From NCBI GenBank assembly GCA_019307545.1, contig JAFDJI010000282.1, positions 1 through 5,626 on the forward strand: 5,626 nucleotides of DNA, in the 5' to 3' direction. The notes beneath the pieces were generated by a model. That model searched no databases. It saw only the letters and a program-made list of their open reading frames with translations, and was not told the DNA's origin. Shown in pieces: positions 1 through 5,626 of the stretch. How positions within the stretch are numbered: the first letter of the stretch is position 1; each line of letters starts with the position of its first letter. The stretch is from Deltaproteobacteria bacterium. Its GTDB lineage: Bacteria; Myxococcota_A; UBA796; GCA-2862545. The position numbers and the translations under genes are program-made.

Positions 1-29
1 CCCCAGAACCGAACGTTCAACGAGTACAT
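1..29 (-). CDS. N-terminus of a probable MBL-fold metallohydrolase (partial)
   Basis: Only the first nine complete codons are inside the window, reading MYSLNVRFW and then the first two bases of a probable Gly codon. The pattern x-[VL]-[RKT]-F-W-G is typical of the first beta strand of a group of MBL-fold metallohydrolases that usually continue T/V-R-G-S-I-P. That continuation lies off the left edge, so the zinc-binding HxHxDH motif cannot be checked. A G-run (minus strand, 31-36) lies almost against the ATG. A TTG three codons downstream would be better spaced from it, so the start is uncertain. The gene would be read away from the tRNA in the same direction. The family call rests on very few residues. 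Confidence 0.42.
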
Positions 30-84
30 GCCCCCCGGATGGGAACCACCGCGAGACCCGAGGCGCATGGGACGGCCCGGGTAG

Positions 85-116
85 GTCGCGCTCGCATCGT
101 ACCGCGGTGGCGCGAC
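85..116. repeat. 7-bp inverted repeat between the tRNA and the left-edge gene
   Basis: GTCGCGC (85-91) and GCGCGAC (110-116) are perfect reverse complements separated by 18 bases. In RNA this could form a hairpin downstream of the tRNA. No T-run follows on the minus strand, so it is not a classical intrinsic terminator. As DNA it is centred on the candidate -10 element and could be an operator. Short GC-only repeats are common by chance in such a GC-rich sequence. Confidence 0.3.
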
Positions 117-125
117 ACCGTCCAA
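96..125 (-). promoter_or_regulatory. Weak candidate sigma70-type promoter downstream of the tRNA
   Basis: On the minus strand a -35-like TTGGAC (125-120), an 18-base spacer and a -10-like TACGAT (101-96) lie about 70 bases before the left-edge CDS. The -10 matches TATAAT at four of six positions and the -35 matches TTGACA at only three. A 7-bp inverted repeat brackets the -10. This is the only promoter-like pair I noticed between the tRNA and the partial CDS, and it may be fortuitous. Confidence 0.2.
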
Positions 126-140
126 GCGGCGGCGCCTCCC

Positions 141-234
<94 letters not shown>

Positions 235-252
235 CCACCCCGGGGGTGCACC

Positions 253-280
253 TTCCTATCCGACGCAGAGAAGCTGTCAA
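253..280 (-). promoter_or_regulatory. Promoter of the tRNA-Arg gene
   Basis: A perfect -35 hexamer TTGACA (280-275), a 16-base spacer and a -10-like TAGGAA (258-253, three of six matches to TATAAT) lie between the stop of the rdgC-like C-half gene and the tRNA. Transcription would start near 246, leaving a leader of about 20 bases before the mature 5' end at 226. The discriminator region after the -10 is GC-rich (GGTGCAC), as expected for a stable-RNA promoter under growth-rate or stringent control. A small CACCC/GGGTG hairpin (236-248) overlaps the predicted start. Confidence 0.55.
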
Positions 281-285
281 TAGGG

Positions 286-804
286 TCAGCCCCGTGCCAA
301 CACCCAGCGTCGGATGGCGGGAAGGGTCTCGGACTCCCACCCCTCCGAGGTCCGGTCCCGCGCGTACTCCCGCAGCAGCGCCCCCACCAGGAAAGACACC
401 TCCTCGTAGAGGAACATGCGCTCATACACGGCGTCCTCCCCTTCCGAGGCCCCTGGAGGAAGCTTCGCCCGCACGAGGTCCATCGCCGGCCCCTTCAAGA
501 CGAAGCTGAAGTCCCGGTCGTCGCGCCGAACGTGCAACCCCAACTCCTGGAGGATCTTCCCGCCGGCGAGCGCTGCCCGAGCCTCAGGGGTGTCCGGGGC
601 GTCGGGGCCCGTGACCGTCGCAGACACGCGCTGCTCGTGTGGGTTTCGGAATGCGAGCCGATCGTCCACCCAAACCTCGACGCGACCCGTCTCTCCTCCG
701 AGGTCGAACACCCCCTGCCTGGTCTCCGAGGCCCACCACAGCCAGGCGTAGAACTCCCCTGCTTGGTGGGCCAGGATGGGGAGCCCGTCACCGTCCTCGT
801 TCAC
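286..804 (-). CDS. RdgC C-terminal-half-like protein, 172 aa
   Basis: I chose the GTG start at 804 because it overlaps the upstream gene's TGA by four bases (GTGA) and has GGAGG (813-809) just before it. The longer open frame upstream is only the out-of-frame shadow of the neighbour. The protein has a Trp-rich start (FYAWLWW at 18-24), a beta-rich middle (VEVWVDDRLAFRN, 42-54), and a TPEARAALAGGKILQELGL segment (72-90) leading to DRDFSFVL (96-103). It ends with an amphipathic helix (ERMFLYEEVSFLVGALLREY, 128-147). The order of an 'EA..AL..GK....L.L' helix, a strand and a final helix resembles the C-terminal half of RdgC, the ring-shaped dimeric DNA-binding protein that limits RecA access to DNA. 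That assignment is remembered pattern similarity. No membrane segment or signal peptide is visible. Alternatively it is a lineage-specific partner of the upstream gene with no homology. Confidence 0.72.
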   Translation of the reverse strand: MNEDGDGLPILAHQAGEFYAWLWWASETRQGVFDLGGETGRVEVWVDDRLAFRNPHEQRVSATVTGPDAPDTPEARAALAGGKILQELGLHVRRDDRDFSFVLKGPAMDLVRAKLPPGASEGEDAVYERMFLYEEVSFLVGALLREYARDRTSEGWESETLPAIRRWVLARG

Positions 805-813
805 TTTGCCTCC
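801..813 (-). promoter_or_regulatory. GTGA overlap and ribosome-binding site coupling the two rdgC-like genes
   Basis: GGAGG (813-809) precedes GTG (804-802) by four bases, inside the last codons of the upstream gene. Its stop TGA (803-801) shares GTGA with the new start. This is the usual layout of translationally coupled partners made in matched amounts, and it decides the start of the downstream gene. Confidence 0.75.
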
Positions 814-1415
814 AGGTTCAGGACCGCTGGGGTGGCGGTCACCAGCGCCTCCACGGTGCCGAGGTCTTCCATCCAATCCAGCGGCGACCAGGGCACCAGG
901 CGCAACCCAAAGGTCTGGTAGAAGCGTCTCCGCACCCGCTCGAGGGTGGCCTCGGAGAGCGACTGGACCACCGCGAATCCCTCCTGCATGTTCCAGGACA
1001 CCTCGGCCACCCGCACCTGGGGCAGGATCCTTCGCAACCACTCCTGCTCCACGCGATCCCGGATCTCGGCCCGCACCGGAGGGGGACAACGCTCCTGGTT
1101 GCGGTCCGCACACCACCGCTCGCACTCCTTGTCCACCGTGGCCCGCAACCACCTCGCCGGCAGCACCTTCTTGTCGATGCGCAACGCAAACAGGGCATAG
1201 GGCTCGTACAGCCAACGGTTCTGGTCCCCAAAATCGGTGTCCAACAGGTTGTGCACCTGCGCCCACCCCTCGATCTCCTGCTTGCCCTGCTCGTTGGGTG
1301 GTTCCCGAAAGGCGTAGGCGTTCAGTCGCTCCCGGTAGGACTCCCGAAAGCCCTCCGGGACTTCGCCCAGCACCCGAAAACGCCGCACGGTCAATACGCC
1401 CGACAAGATCCCCAT
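801..1415 (-). CDS. rdgC-like: RdgC-like recombination-associated protein (N-terminal region), 204 aa
   Basis: The protein begins MGILSGVLTVRRFRVLGEV. It shows the RdgC order of elements: a first beta strand, a 'YAFREP' segment, GWAQVHN near residue 52, a strand followed by RIDKKVLPARWLR (80-92; compare the basic KILP turn of RdgC), a charged helix, RRILPQV, and a strand pair ending FGLRLVPWSPL (about 169-179). Known RdgC binds double-stranded DNA as a ring-shaped dimer in the nucleoid and modulates RecA and replication-restart recombination. Escherichia coli RdgC is about 300 residues, so this gene alone is too short. The rest may be the overlapping downstream gene. I chose ATG at 1415, preceded by AGAGGGA (1427-1421), over a TTG at 1457 because the upstream 14 residues do not look like the family. 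A perfect hairpin (1437-1455) lies in the leader. Confidence 0.85.
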   Translation of the reverse strand: MGILSGVLTVRRFRVLGEVPEGFRESYRERLNAYAFREPPNEQGKQEIEGWAQVHNLLDTDFGDQNRWLYEPYALFALRIDKKVLPARWLRATVDKECERWCADRNQERCPPPVRAEIRDRVEQEWLRRILPQVRVAEVSWNMQEGFAVVQSLSEATLERVRRRFYQTFGLRLVPWSPLDWMEDLGTVEALVTATPAVLNLEAK

Positions 1416-1436
1416 TTCTGTCCCTCTGGATCGCGC

Positions 1437-1455
1437 GGGAGGCTCGACGCCTCCC
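1437..1455 (-). promoter_or_regulatory. Perfect hairpin in the leader of the rdgC-like gene
   Basis: On the minus strand GGGAGGC, loop GTCGA, GCCTCCC forms a seven-pair GC-rich stem with a five-base loop, beginning 24 bases after the stop of the Sm-like gene and ending 22 bases before the rdgC-like ATG. No T-run follows, so it is not a standard intrinsic terminator. It could be a transcript-stability or processing element between two co-transcribed genes, or an attenuator. The ribosome-binding site at 1421-1427 lies outside the stem and stays free. Confidence 0.5.
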
Positions 1456-1478
1456 AAACCGGGTGGCCGGACCAGCGC

Positions 1479-2273
1479 CTAGCGCGCCTCGCTCAGGTCA
1501 TGGAGCGCATGCCGGAAGATGGTGACCACCGGATCGCCCTCTTGCGTCATCTGGAACTCGTAGCGGCTGAACCAGCCGATCTCGCCCGTAAACCGCTCCC
1601 CTTCCAGCAAGGTGGCGTCGACTGTGATCCGCCTGTCCACGTAGCGGAAAAGGCGCTTGTCCGAGCAGGGGTAGCGGTCCTGGGGCCGCTCCAAGGGGCT
1701 CATGGACTTGGCGGCGAGCTTGTCGTCCACCGAGCGCATCCCGTGTGCGTGCTTTTCCTGGGACGGCCTGTACGCATACTTCACCTGGAGCTTGTGGATC
1801 GACCGCGGCTCCTCTTCGTCCCTGGGGAGGAACTCGATCGTGTAGGTGTCGATCGCCTCGACCTCGCCCGTGACCTCCTCCTGGCCGTGGAGCCCGAGCA
1901 CCAGCAAGAGGCGCTCCTTCATGGACCCCTCGAGGATCGAGCGTTGGCGGTTCGCGAGCCGGTGCTCCTCCATGCGGCGGCGGTACAGAACCCGCTCCAG
2001 GTCCGCCTGACCCATGGCGATCTGGGTCGCGAGCGCCCTGGAGAGATTGTGCTTGCGCATCAGCTTGTCGATGCGGTCATTCCGGGACATGCGCTCCAGG
2101 GCTTCGTTCAGTTCCATGCGCCCGTGTGCCACGGCCATGGCCATCTGGAACGGCATCCCCGATTCGTGGAGATCCTCGGCACGCTTTCGAACGCGCTCCT
2201 GGTCCCTCTGTTCATGTCGCTTGTCGTGGCGTGTCCGGATGGGAACCGGGCTCACGACTCGCCGCCGGCTCAT
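1479..2273 (-). CDS. Putative tandem Hfq/Sm-like RNA-binding protein, 264 aa
   Basis: No ordinary family is recognised over the full length, but two segments resemble the Sm fold of Hfq. The C-terminal one (about 214-262) reads ITVDATLLEGERFTGEIGWF, then SRYEF and TIFRHALHDL. It follows the Hfq Sm1 pattern (strand, G-x-K-L-x-G-x-I-x-x-F-D-x-F) and the Sm2 signature YKHAIS, here FRHALH. An earlier copy (about 118-170) reads LLLVLGLHGQEEVTGEVEAI, then DTYTIEFLP and IHKLQVKY. It keeps the paired glycines and the Asp that the second copy has as Ser. The N-terminal 110 residues are helical, highly charged and contain a repeated motif (about 38-62 and 74-98). Hfq acts as a cytoplasmic hexameric RNA chaperone pairing small RNAs with mRNAs. 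One chain with two Sm folds could assemble with fewer subunits. The ATG at 2273 has GGGGAG (2283-2278) before it; a GTG at 2321 lacks one. The function is inferred. Confidence 0.68.
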   Translation of the reverse strand: MSRRRVVSPVPIRTRHDKRHEQRDQERVRKRAEDLHESGMPFQMAMAVAHGRMELNEALERMSRNDRIDKLMRKHNLSRALATQIAMGQADLERVLYRRRMEEHRLANRQRSILEGSMKERLLLVLGLHGQEEVTGEVEAIDTYTIEFLPRDEEEPRSIHKLQVKYAYRPSQEKHAHGMRSVDDKLAAKSMSPLERPQDRYPCSDKRLFRYVDRRITVDATLLEGERFTGEIGWFSRYEFQMTQEGDPVVTIFRHALHDLSEAR

Positions 2274-2305
2274 GCTTCTCCCCTCTTGGGCGGAGGCTCG
2301 TGATG

Positions 2306-2334
2306 AGCGTATGGAGGGCACCAGTACTGGTCAA
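2306..2334 (-). promoter_or_regulatory. Promoter of the Sm-like gene
   Basis: On the minus strand TTGACC (2334-2329; five of six matches to TTGACA), a 17-base spacer and TACGCT (2311-2306; T, A and the final T match TATAAT) form a sigma70-type promoter. It begins ten bases after the stop codon of the upstream IF2_N gene. The start of transcription would be near 2299, giving a leader of about 26 bases containing the ribosome-binding site. This suggests the Sm-like gene can be transcribed independently of the upstream pair. Confidence 0.45.
2320..2331. promoter_or_regulatory. 12-bp perfect palindrome, candidate operator
   Basis: ACCAGTACTGGT is a perfect palindrome covering the last three bases of the predicted -35 and the first nine of the spacer. 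A dimeric repressor bound here would block RNA polymerase. The regulator is unknown and no second copy was noticed in the window. A 12-bp palindrome is expected about once per few kilobases by chance, so the position over the promoter is the main reason to note it. Confidence 0.35.
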
Positions 2335-2344
2335 GCAACGTCCT

Positions 2345-3538
2345 TCAATCCTCTTCCAGGGCCGCACATACGACCCGCGCCAAGCCAGGGAGATCGTCCC
2401 CACCCACCTTTACTACCAGGAGCCGGGATCCAGCGTACGCGCTCTCCAGCTCCTCTGGAACCTCGACCCCCCAGAACACCACGGCGTCGATCCTTCCGAG
2501 GTCCGACTCCGCCTCCTCTCCAGCGCGAGGCGCGGCCTGCTGGAATCGGAGATCCACACGGTCATCGACGCCTTCGCGGAGCAGGCGTTGCCAGGTTGGG
2601 TGACCACCGACGACGACCACCCGACGCAACCCATTGAGTAGGAGCAGCTCTCCCACCCGTCCCATGTCGCGGCGCAAACTCTCCCACCCGGGAAGCTCCC
2701 CACGATCCGGCGCGACCTGCACGCCCGCCCTCCCCCGAGGCAGCGCCTCCGGGACGTCGCCGCCAACCAGGACCAGCGATTCGCGGAGCGCTTCCAGCAT
2801 CGCGACTCGGTTCTGCGTCACGAGGAAGGGCAGAAGCTCTCGCAGCCGCCAGGCCTGCGCCAGAGCACCCAACGAGCGCTCGAACTCGTCCACTCCTCGC
2901 AATCCGCGATCCTCGAGCACCTCTGTGAGGCTGGCACTCTGGAAACCCGCTACCTTCGCCCGTTCCTCGGCCTCGAGGATCGCGCTCCGCCTCTCCTCCA
3001 GGGCCTCCGAACGGGTCTCGACGTCTGCGAGCTGCTGCTCCAACAGCGACCGGGCGTCTTCCAGCGCGGCGCGGTCCGTCTCCAGCGCGGCGCGGTCCGT
3101 CTCCAGCGCGGCGCGGTCCGTCTCCAGCACGGCGCGGTCCGTCTCCAGTGCGGCGCGGTCCGCCTCCACCGCGGCGCGGTCGGGGATGGTTTCTGGCTGG
3201 TCCGCTATCTCCTCGAGGGAAGCGTCGACCCTTCGGCGCGCAGGGACGGGCGCCGACTTCTGCCGTGCCACGGGCACCACACCCGGGACGAGCTGACTCA
3301 TGAGGTCGTCGGGAACCTGACGCGGACGCCCTCTTCGGGACGGCGTCGGCGCGGCGACTGCCACGGGAGGACCCCGCTTGGCCTTTCGCCACGCCCCTCG
3401 CACCTTGTCCACTGCGGCTGCGGGAAGCATGTCCTCGGGGGAGCGGTACCGTTCGAGCCCCAGGTCACGGAGCACGCCCAGTACGTCCCCGGCGGTGCCG
3501 TGGAGCTCCCGAGCCAGCTTTCGCACCCGCGTCGCCAT
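2345..3538 (-). CDS. IF2_N-domain coiled-coil protein with a DUF2325-like C-terminus, 397 aa
   Basis: Residues 1-53 (MATRVRKLARELHGTAGDVL, then GVLRDLGLE...AVDKVRGAWRK) fit the IF2_N fold, the small helical module at the start of translation initiation factor IF2 (compare 'V.ELAKEL.....ELL..LKELG'). A basic RRGRPR stretch (68-73) with an AT-hook-like RGRP core and a Pro-rich linker follow. Residues 120-195 form a charged coiled coil with six consecutive DRAALET-type heptads. Residues 200-258 look helical. Residues 300-392 look Rossmann-like: RRVVVVGGHPTW (305-316), IDAVVFWGVEVPEEL (350-364), SRLLVVKVGG (371-380). The VGG strand and later D-x-VV strand resemble DUF2325. No GTPase motifs are present, so it is not IF2. 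The ATG at 3538 has AAGGGG (3553-3548) nine bases upstream. It lies 52 bases after the TPR gene and is probably co-transcribed with it. It may be an oligomeric nucleic-acid-associated protein, but the role is unknown. Confidence 0.75.
   Translation of the reverse strand: MATRVRKLARELHGTAGDVLGVLRDLGLERYRSPEDMLPAAAVDKVRGAWRKAKRGPPVAVAAPTPSRRGRPRQVPDDLMSQLVPGVVPVARQKSAPVPARRRVDASLEEIADQPETIPDRAAVEADRAALETDRAVLETDRAALETDRAALETDRAALEDARSLLEQQLADVETRSEALEERRSAILEAEERAKVAGFQSASLTEVLEDRGLRGVDEFERSLGALAQAWRLRELLPFLVTQNRVAMLEALRESLVLVGGDVPEALPRGRAGVQVAPDRGELPGWESLRRDMGRVGELLLLNGLRRVVVVGGHPTWQRLLREGVDDRVDLRFQQAAPRAGEEAESDLGRIDAVVFWGVEVPEELESAYAGSRLLVVKVGGDDLPGLARVVCAALEED
3056..3185 (-). repeat. 21-bp in-frame tandem repeat encoding DRAALET heptads
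   Basis: About six units of 21 bp, plus-strand consensus TCCAGCGCGGCGCGGTCCGT plus C, run from about 3060. The first three units are identical, the fourth and fifth carry one or two changes, and the last is degenerate. Each unit is seven codons, so unit gain or loss keeps the frame and adds or removes two coiled-coil turns. In the protein this is residues 120-161, with Asp-Arg at the start of every heptad and Leu or Val at the fifth position. The near-identity at DNA level indicates recent expansion or homogenisation. Confidence 0.9.
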
Positions 3539-3590
3539 CAGATGAGACCCCTTGGCGAACCATGTAGCTTTGGAATGGCGAGCCCGCAGG

Positions 3591-5626
3591 TCAATCCGTT
3601 GCGGCAGCTTGTTGTGCGGCTTCGAGCACCGCGGTGACCGCGTCCCGCAGATCCCCCGAATGGGGAAGCACCTCTCGGGACAGCTCCAGCGCCAGAGCAT
3701 GCTGATCTGCGTTGTAGGCATCCACGGCCACCGAGTACATCGCGTAGGCGCTCGCGGCGCCCCCGGGATCGAGCACCTGCGCCCGCCGGGCGGCCCGTGC
3801 CCTGGCCTGCAGGTCGTCGCCGAGGTCCGCCAGACCAGCCCAGCACCGACTGGCCACCAGGTCCATCCCGATGGACTCGGCATCCTCGGCGGCCGACCGC
3901 AGCAGGGGCTCGGCGTCGACCTGGGGGATCTCCATCGCCGAGAGGGCCTGCGCCGCCCGTGCGTGCACCCGAAGCTCTGGATCGTCCACCTGGATCGCCT
4001 CCTGGACGATCTCCTCGTAGAAGGGAAGCGCCGCCATGGGCGACTGCCCGACCGTGAGGTTCCACAGGGCCCAGGCCCGCCCGCGCCGAGCGGTGGCCGC
4101 GTAGCCGGTCTCCCCGATCTCCCGGAACCCGGAAAAGGCGGTATCGAAGCGCTCCCGCGCGGTCGCCCACTCGCCGGCATCCCACGCCGCCATCCCCTCC
4201 ACCCACGCGGACTTGGCCTTCGCGAACGCCTCATGGTGGGCCACGGCGTCCGCCAGGCCCAGTTCCTGTGCCCTCTCTACGGCCCGAGCACTGTGGCCGA
4301 GGACGCGTAGGGCCTCGGCGGCATTGTCGCGGGCTACCCGGGCCACCCCTTGGCCCCGCTCGGTGCCGGACTCCTCCGCCACCCTCGCGGCAGCCACGAA
4401 CGCCTTCAGCGAGCCTTCGACGTCCCCCTCCCGAGCCAAACCGAGCCCAGAGGCAATGCCAACGTGGGCTGGCCCGAGTGGATCGCCGGCCCGGCGGAAC
4501 CGCTCGATGGCCTCCTCCGTCCACCTGGCCAAGGCGTCCGCGTCGCGTCCCGACGAGAGCACCACCAGGGAGCTCGCAACCCGGGCCGAGTCGGCCCAAT
4601 ACCCCCGCTTGTCCAGGGACGAGAGCGCCGCCTCGTAGGCCACCGTGGCCGCCTCGATGTCGCCGTCTGCCGCCGCGATCGCCGCCTCCAACTCGTCCAG
4701 GCGGACCACTCCGATCGGGTGGTCCACCCTGCGGGCCAATTCCCGGCCCGCCGCGAGATGGGTCCTCGCCGATTCCGCCAACCCGAGGCGGGTATCCACC
4801 AGACCCGCCTGCGCCCGCAGGTCGAGGGCCTGGATCTTGAAGTGGGTTCCGTCCGCAGTGTCCAGGGCCTCCCGCAGGTACTCCCGGGCCAGCAGGTCTC
4901 GGTGGGCGAACAGGTGGACCGTGCCCAACTCGCCGAGCACCCGCACCACTTCTCGAACCATGCCGCCTTCGCGAGCTTTGACGAGCGCCACCTGGAGATC
5001 GGTGGCCGCATCGTCGAACCGTCCCTCTGCCCGCGCTACCGCAGCCCGTGCCACCCTCAGCTCGATGACCTCGCGGCGACCCCCATCCTCGCTCGAAGGC
5101 ACCAGCGTCCTTGCCCCCTCCAGGTCGCCGCGGCGCAGCCGGTCCGCGACCCGTCCCACCAGGTCGTCGGCGGAGGCCGTCCCCCGGATCGAGGCCACCA
5201 CGGAGAGGTTGACTGCGGCCTGCTCCAGGACCCCAGACTCTCCGACCTGCTCTGCCAGACGCGCCGCCTTGCGGCATGCCGACTCCGCGCGACCCAGCTC
5301 CCCCTGGTCCATCCACACCAGCCCCTCGTTGAGCGCCACGCGCGCCTCCAGGGGAACCGAGCCCACCCTACGGGCCTTGGCGTCGGCGCGTTCGAGGGCC
5401 ACCAGGGCTTCCTCTCCCCTACCCCCTTCGGAGAGCACCAGACCGTACAGGTTCAGCAGCGGTCCGTGCTCGGGATCGTCGGCCACGCCGCGCTCCGCCG
5501 CCCGAATCGCCCTACGCAGGTCTCCCCCCTCGTAACGAGCCATCGTCTCCAGGTAGCGAAAGTCAGCGTTCCTGCTGGCCTCTGCCAGAGCGCCGAAGCG
5601 CCGCGCCGCCGCCTCGAACCTCCCTT
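3591..5626 (-). CDS. Large TPR-repeat protein, C-terminal 677 aa (5' end outside the window)
   Basis: The frame is open to the right edge. The codons before the first ATG (5543) read protein-like, GRFEAAARRFGALAEASRNA, so that ATG is internal and the gene is truncated by the window. The visible product is a nearly continuous alpha-solenoid of degenerate TPR-type helix pairs with the usual small residues and 'A..Y..AL' spacing. Examples are GDLRRAIRAAERGVADDP, GRGEEALVALERADAKARR, GDIEAATVAYEAALSSLD, GEWATARERFDTAFSGFREI and DQHALALELSREVLPHSGD. No transmembrane segment, catalytic motif or C-terminal sorting signal is visible. TPR solenoids act as protein-binding scaffolds. In myxobacteria such arrays often follow a kinase, FHA or transcription-regulator domain, but that part is unseen here. 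It ends 52 bases before the IF2_N gene. Its Ala, Arg and Glu richness is normal for this GC content. Confidence 0.9.
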   Translation of the reverse strand, partial: GRFEAAARRFGALAEASRNADFRYLETMARYEGGDLRRAIRAAERGVADDPEHGPLLNLYGLVLSEGGRGEEALVALERADAKARRVGSVPLEARVALNEGLVWMDQGELGRAESACRKAARLAEQVGESGVLEQAAVNLSVVASIRGTASADDLVGRVADRLRRGDLEGARTLVPSSEDGGRREVIELRVARAAVARAEGRFDDAATDLQVALVKAREGGMVREVVRVLGELGTVHLFAHRDLLAREYLREALDTADGTHFKIQALDLRAQAGLVDTRLGLAESARTHLAAGRELARRVDHPIGVVRLDELEAAIAAADGDIEAATVAYEAALSSLDKRGYWADSARVASSLVVLSSGRDADALARWTEEAIERFRRAGDPLGPAHVGIASGLGLAREGDVEGSLKAFVAAARVAEESGTERGQGVARVARDNAAEALRVLGHSARAVERAQELGLADAVAHHEAFAKAKSAWVEGMAAWDAGEWATARERFDTAFSGFREIGETGYAATARRGRAWALWNLTVGQSPMAALPFYEEIVQEAIQVDDPELRVHARAAQALSAMEIPQVDAEPLLRSAAEDAESIGMDLVASRCWAGLADLGDDLQARARAARRAQVLDPGGAASAYAMYSVAVDAYNADQHALALELSREVLPHSGDLRDAVTAVLEAAQQAAATD

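Noticed and set aside
11..18. GAACGTTC palindrome, considered as a LexA-type SOS box
   Set aside because: The SOS boxes I know have spacers between the half-sites (for example GAAC-N4-GTTC), and this site lies inside the predicted first codons of the left-edge CDS.
805..1266. N-terminal extension of the downstream rdgC-like gene (326 codons in total)
   Set aside because: This stretch overlaps the RdgC-like gene in another frame and reads as Gly/Arg/Ala-rich nonsense. The GTG at 804 has a ribosome-binding site and a GTGA overlap.
639..2303. Long 554-codon open frame on the plus strand
   Set aside because: It lies antisense to three well-supported minus-strand genes and their gaps. Its product is Pro/Arg/His/Leu-rich with no recognisable domain, as expected for a shadow frame in GC-rich DNA.
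3060..3185. Tandem repeat considered as a CRISPR array
   Set aside because: Units abut without spacers and are in frame with a coiled-coil coding sequence.
2562..3392. 276-codon minus-strand frame with GPRRAGD repeats
   Set aside because: It is the out-of-frame reading of the same 21-bp repeat within the IF2_N gene. The correct frame has a good ribosome-binding site, an N-terminal domain and heptads.
3539..3590. Imperfect hairpin (GGC-CCAT/ATGG-GCC) in the gap before the IF2_N gene
   Set aside because: Only seven pairs interrupted by a 3x3 internal loop, with no T-run; not distinguishable from chance.

Overview
The window comes from a GC-rich bacterial chromosome. The protein types (an RdgC-like protein of the short 'MGILSG...' form, a large TPR scaffold, an IF2_N-containing coiled-coil protein) most resemble the Myxococcota (former Deltaproteobacteria). 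That assignment is from remembered family resemblance, not from a search. Every supported gene lies on the minus strand, so the layout is read from right to left.

Right half (5626 to 2345): the C-terminal 677 residues of a large TPR protein whose 5' end lies outside the window, then a 52-base gap and a 397-residue protein. The latter joins an IF2_N-type fold (normally the N-terminal module of translation initiation factor IF2), a basic RGRP segment, a coiled coil made of near-identical heptads encoded by a 21-bp DNA tandem repeat, and a C-terminal Rossmann-like segment that resembles DUF2325.

Middle (2344 to 1416): a 71-base gap holding a good sigma70-type promoter overlapped by a perfect 12-bp palindrome. 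It is followed by a 264-residue protein that appears to carry two Hfq/Sm-like RNA-binding domains behind a helical N-terminus. A perfect 7-bp hairpin lies in the gap after it.

Left part (1415 to 1): two genes sharing a GTGA overlap that together look like an RdgC recombination-associated protein split into N- and C-terminal halves. Then comes a tRNA-Arg(CCG) gene with encoded CCA, its own promoter, and a leader and trailer complementary to each other. At the left edge are the first codons of what is probably an MBL-fold metallohydrolase.

Working together: the spacing suggests two or three transcripts, TPR plus IF2_N protein, Sm-like protein with or without the rdgC pair, and the tRNA. The most notable content is a candidate two-domain Hfq-like protein beside an unusual IF2_N/coiled-coil protein and a split RdgC. 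A functional link among them is inference only.
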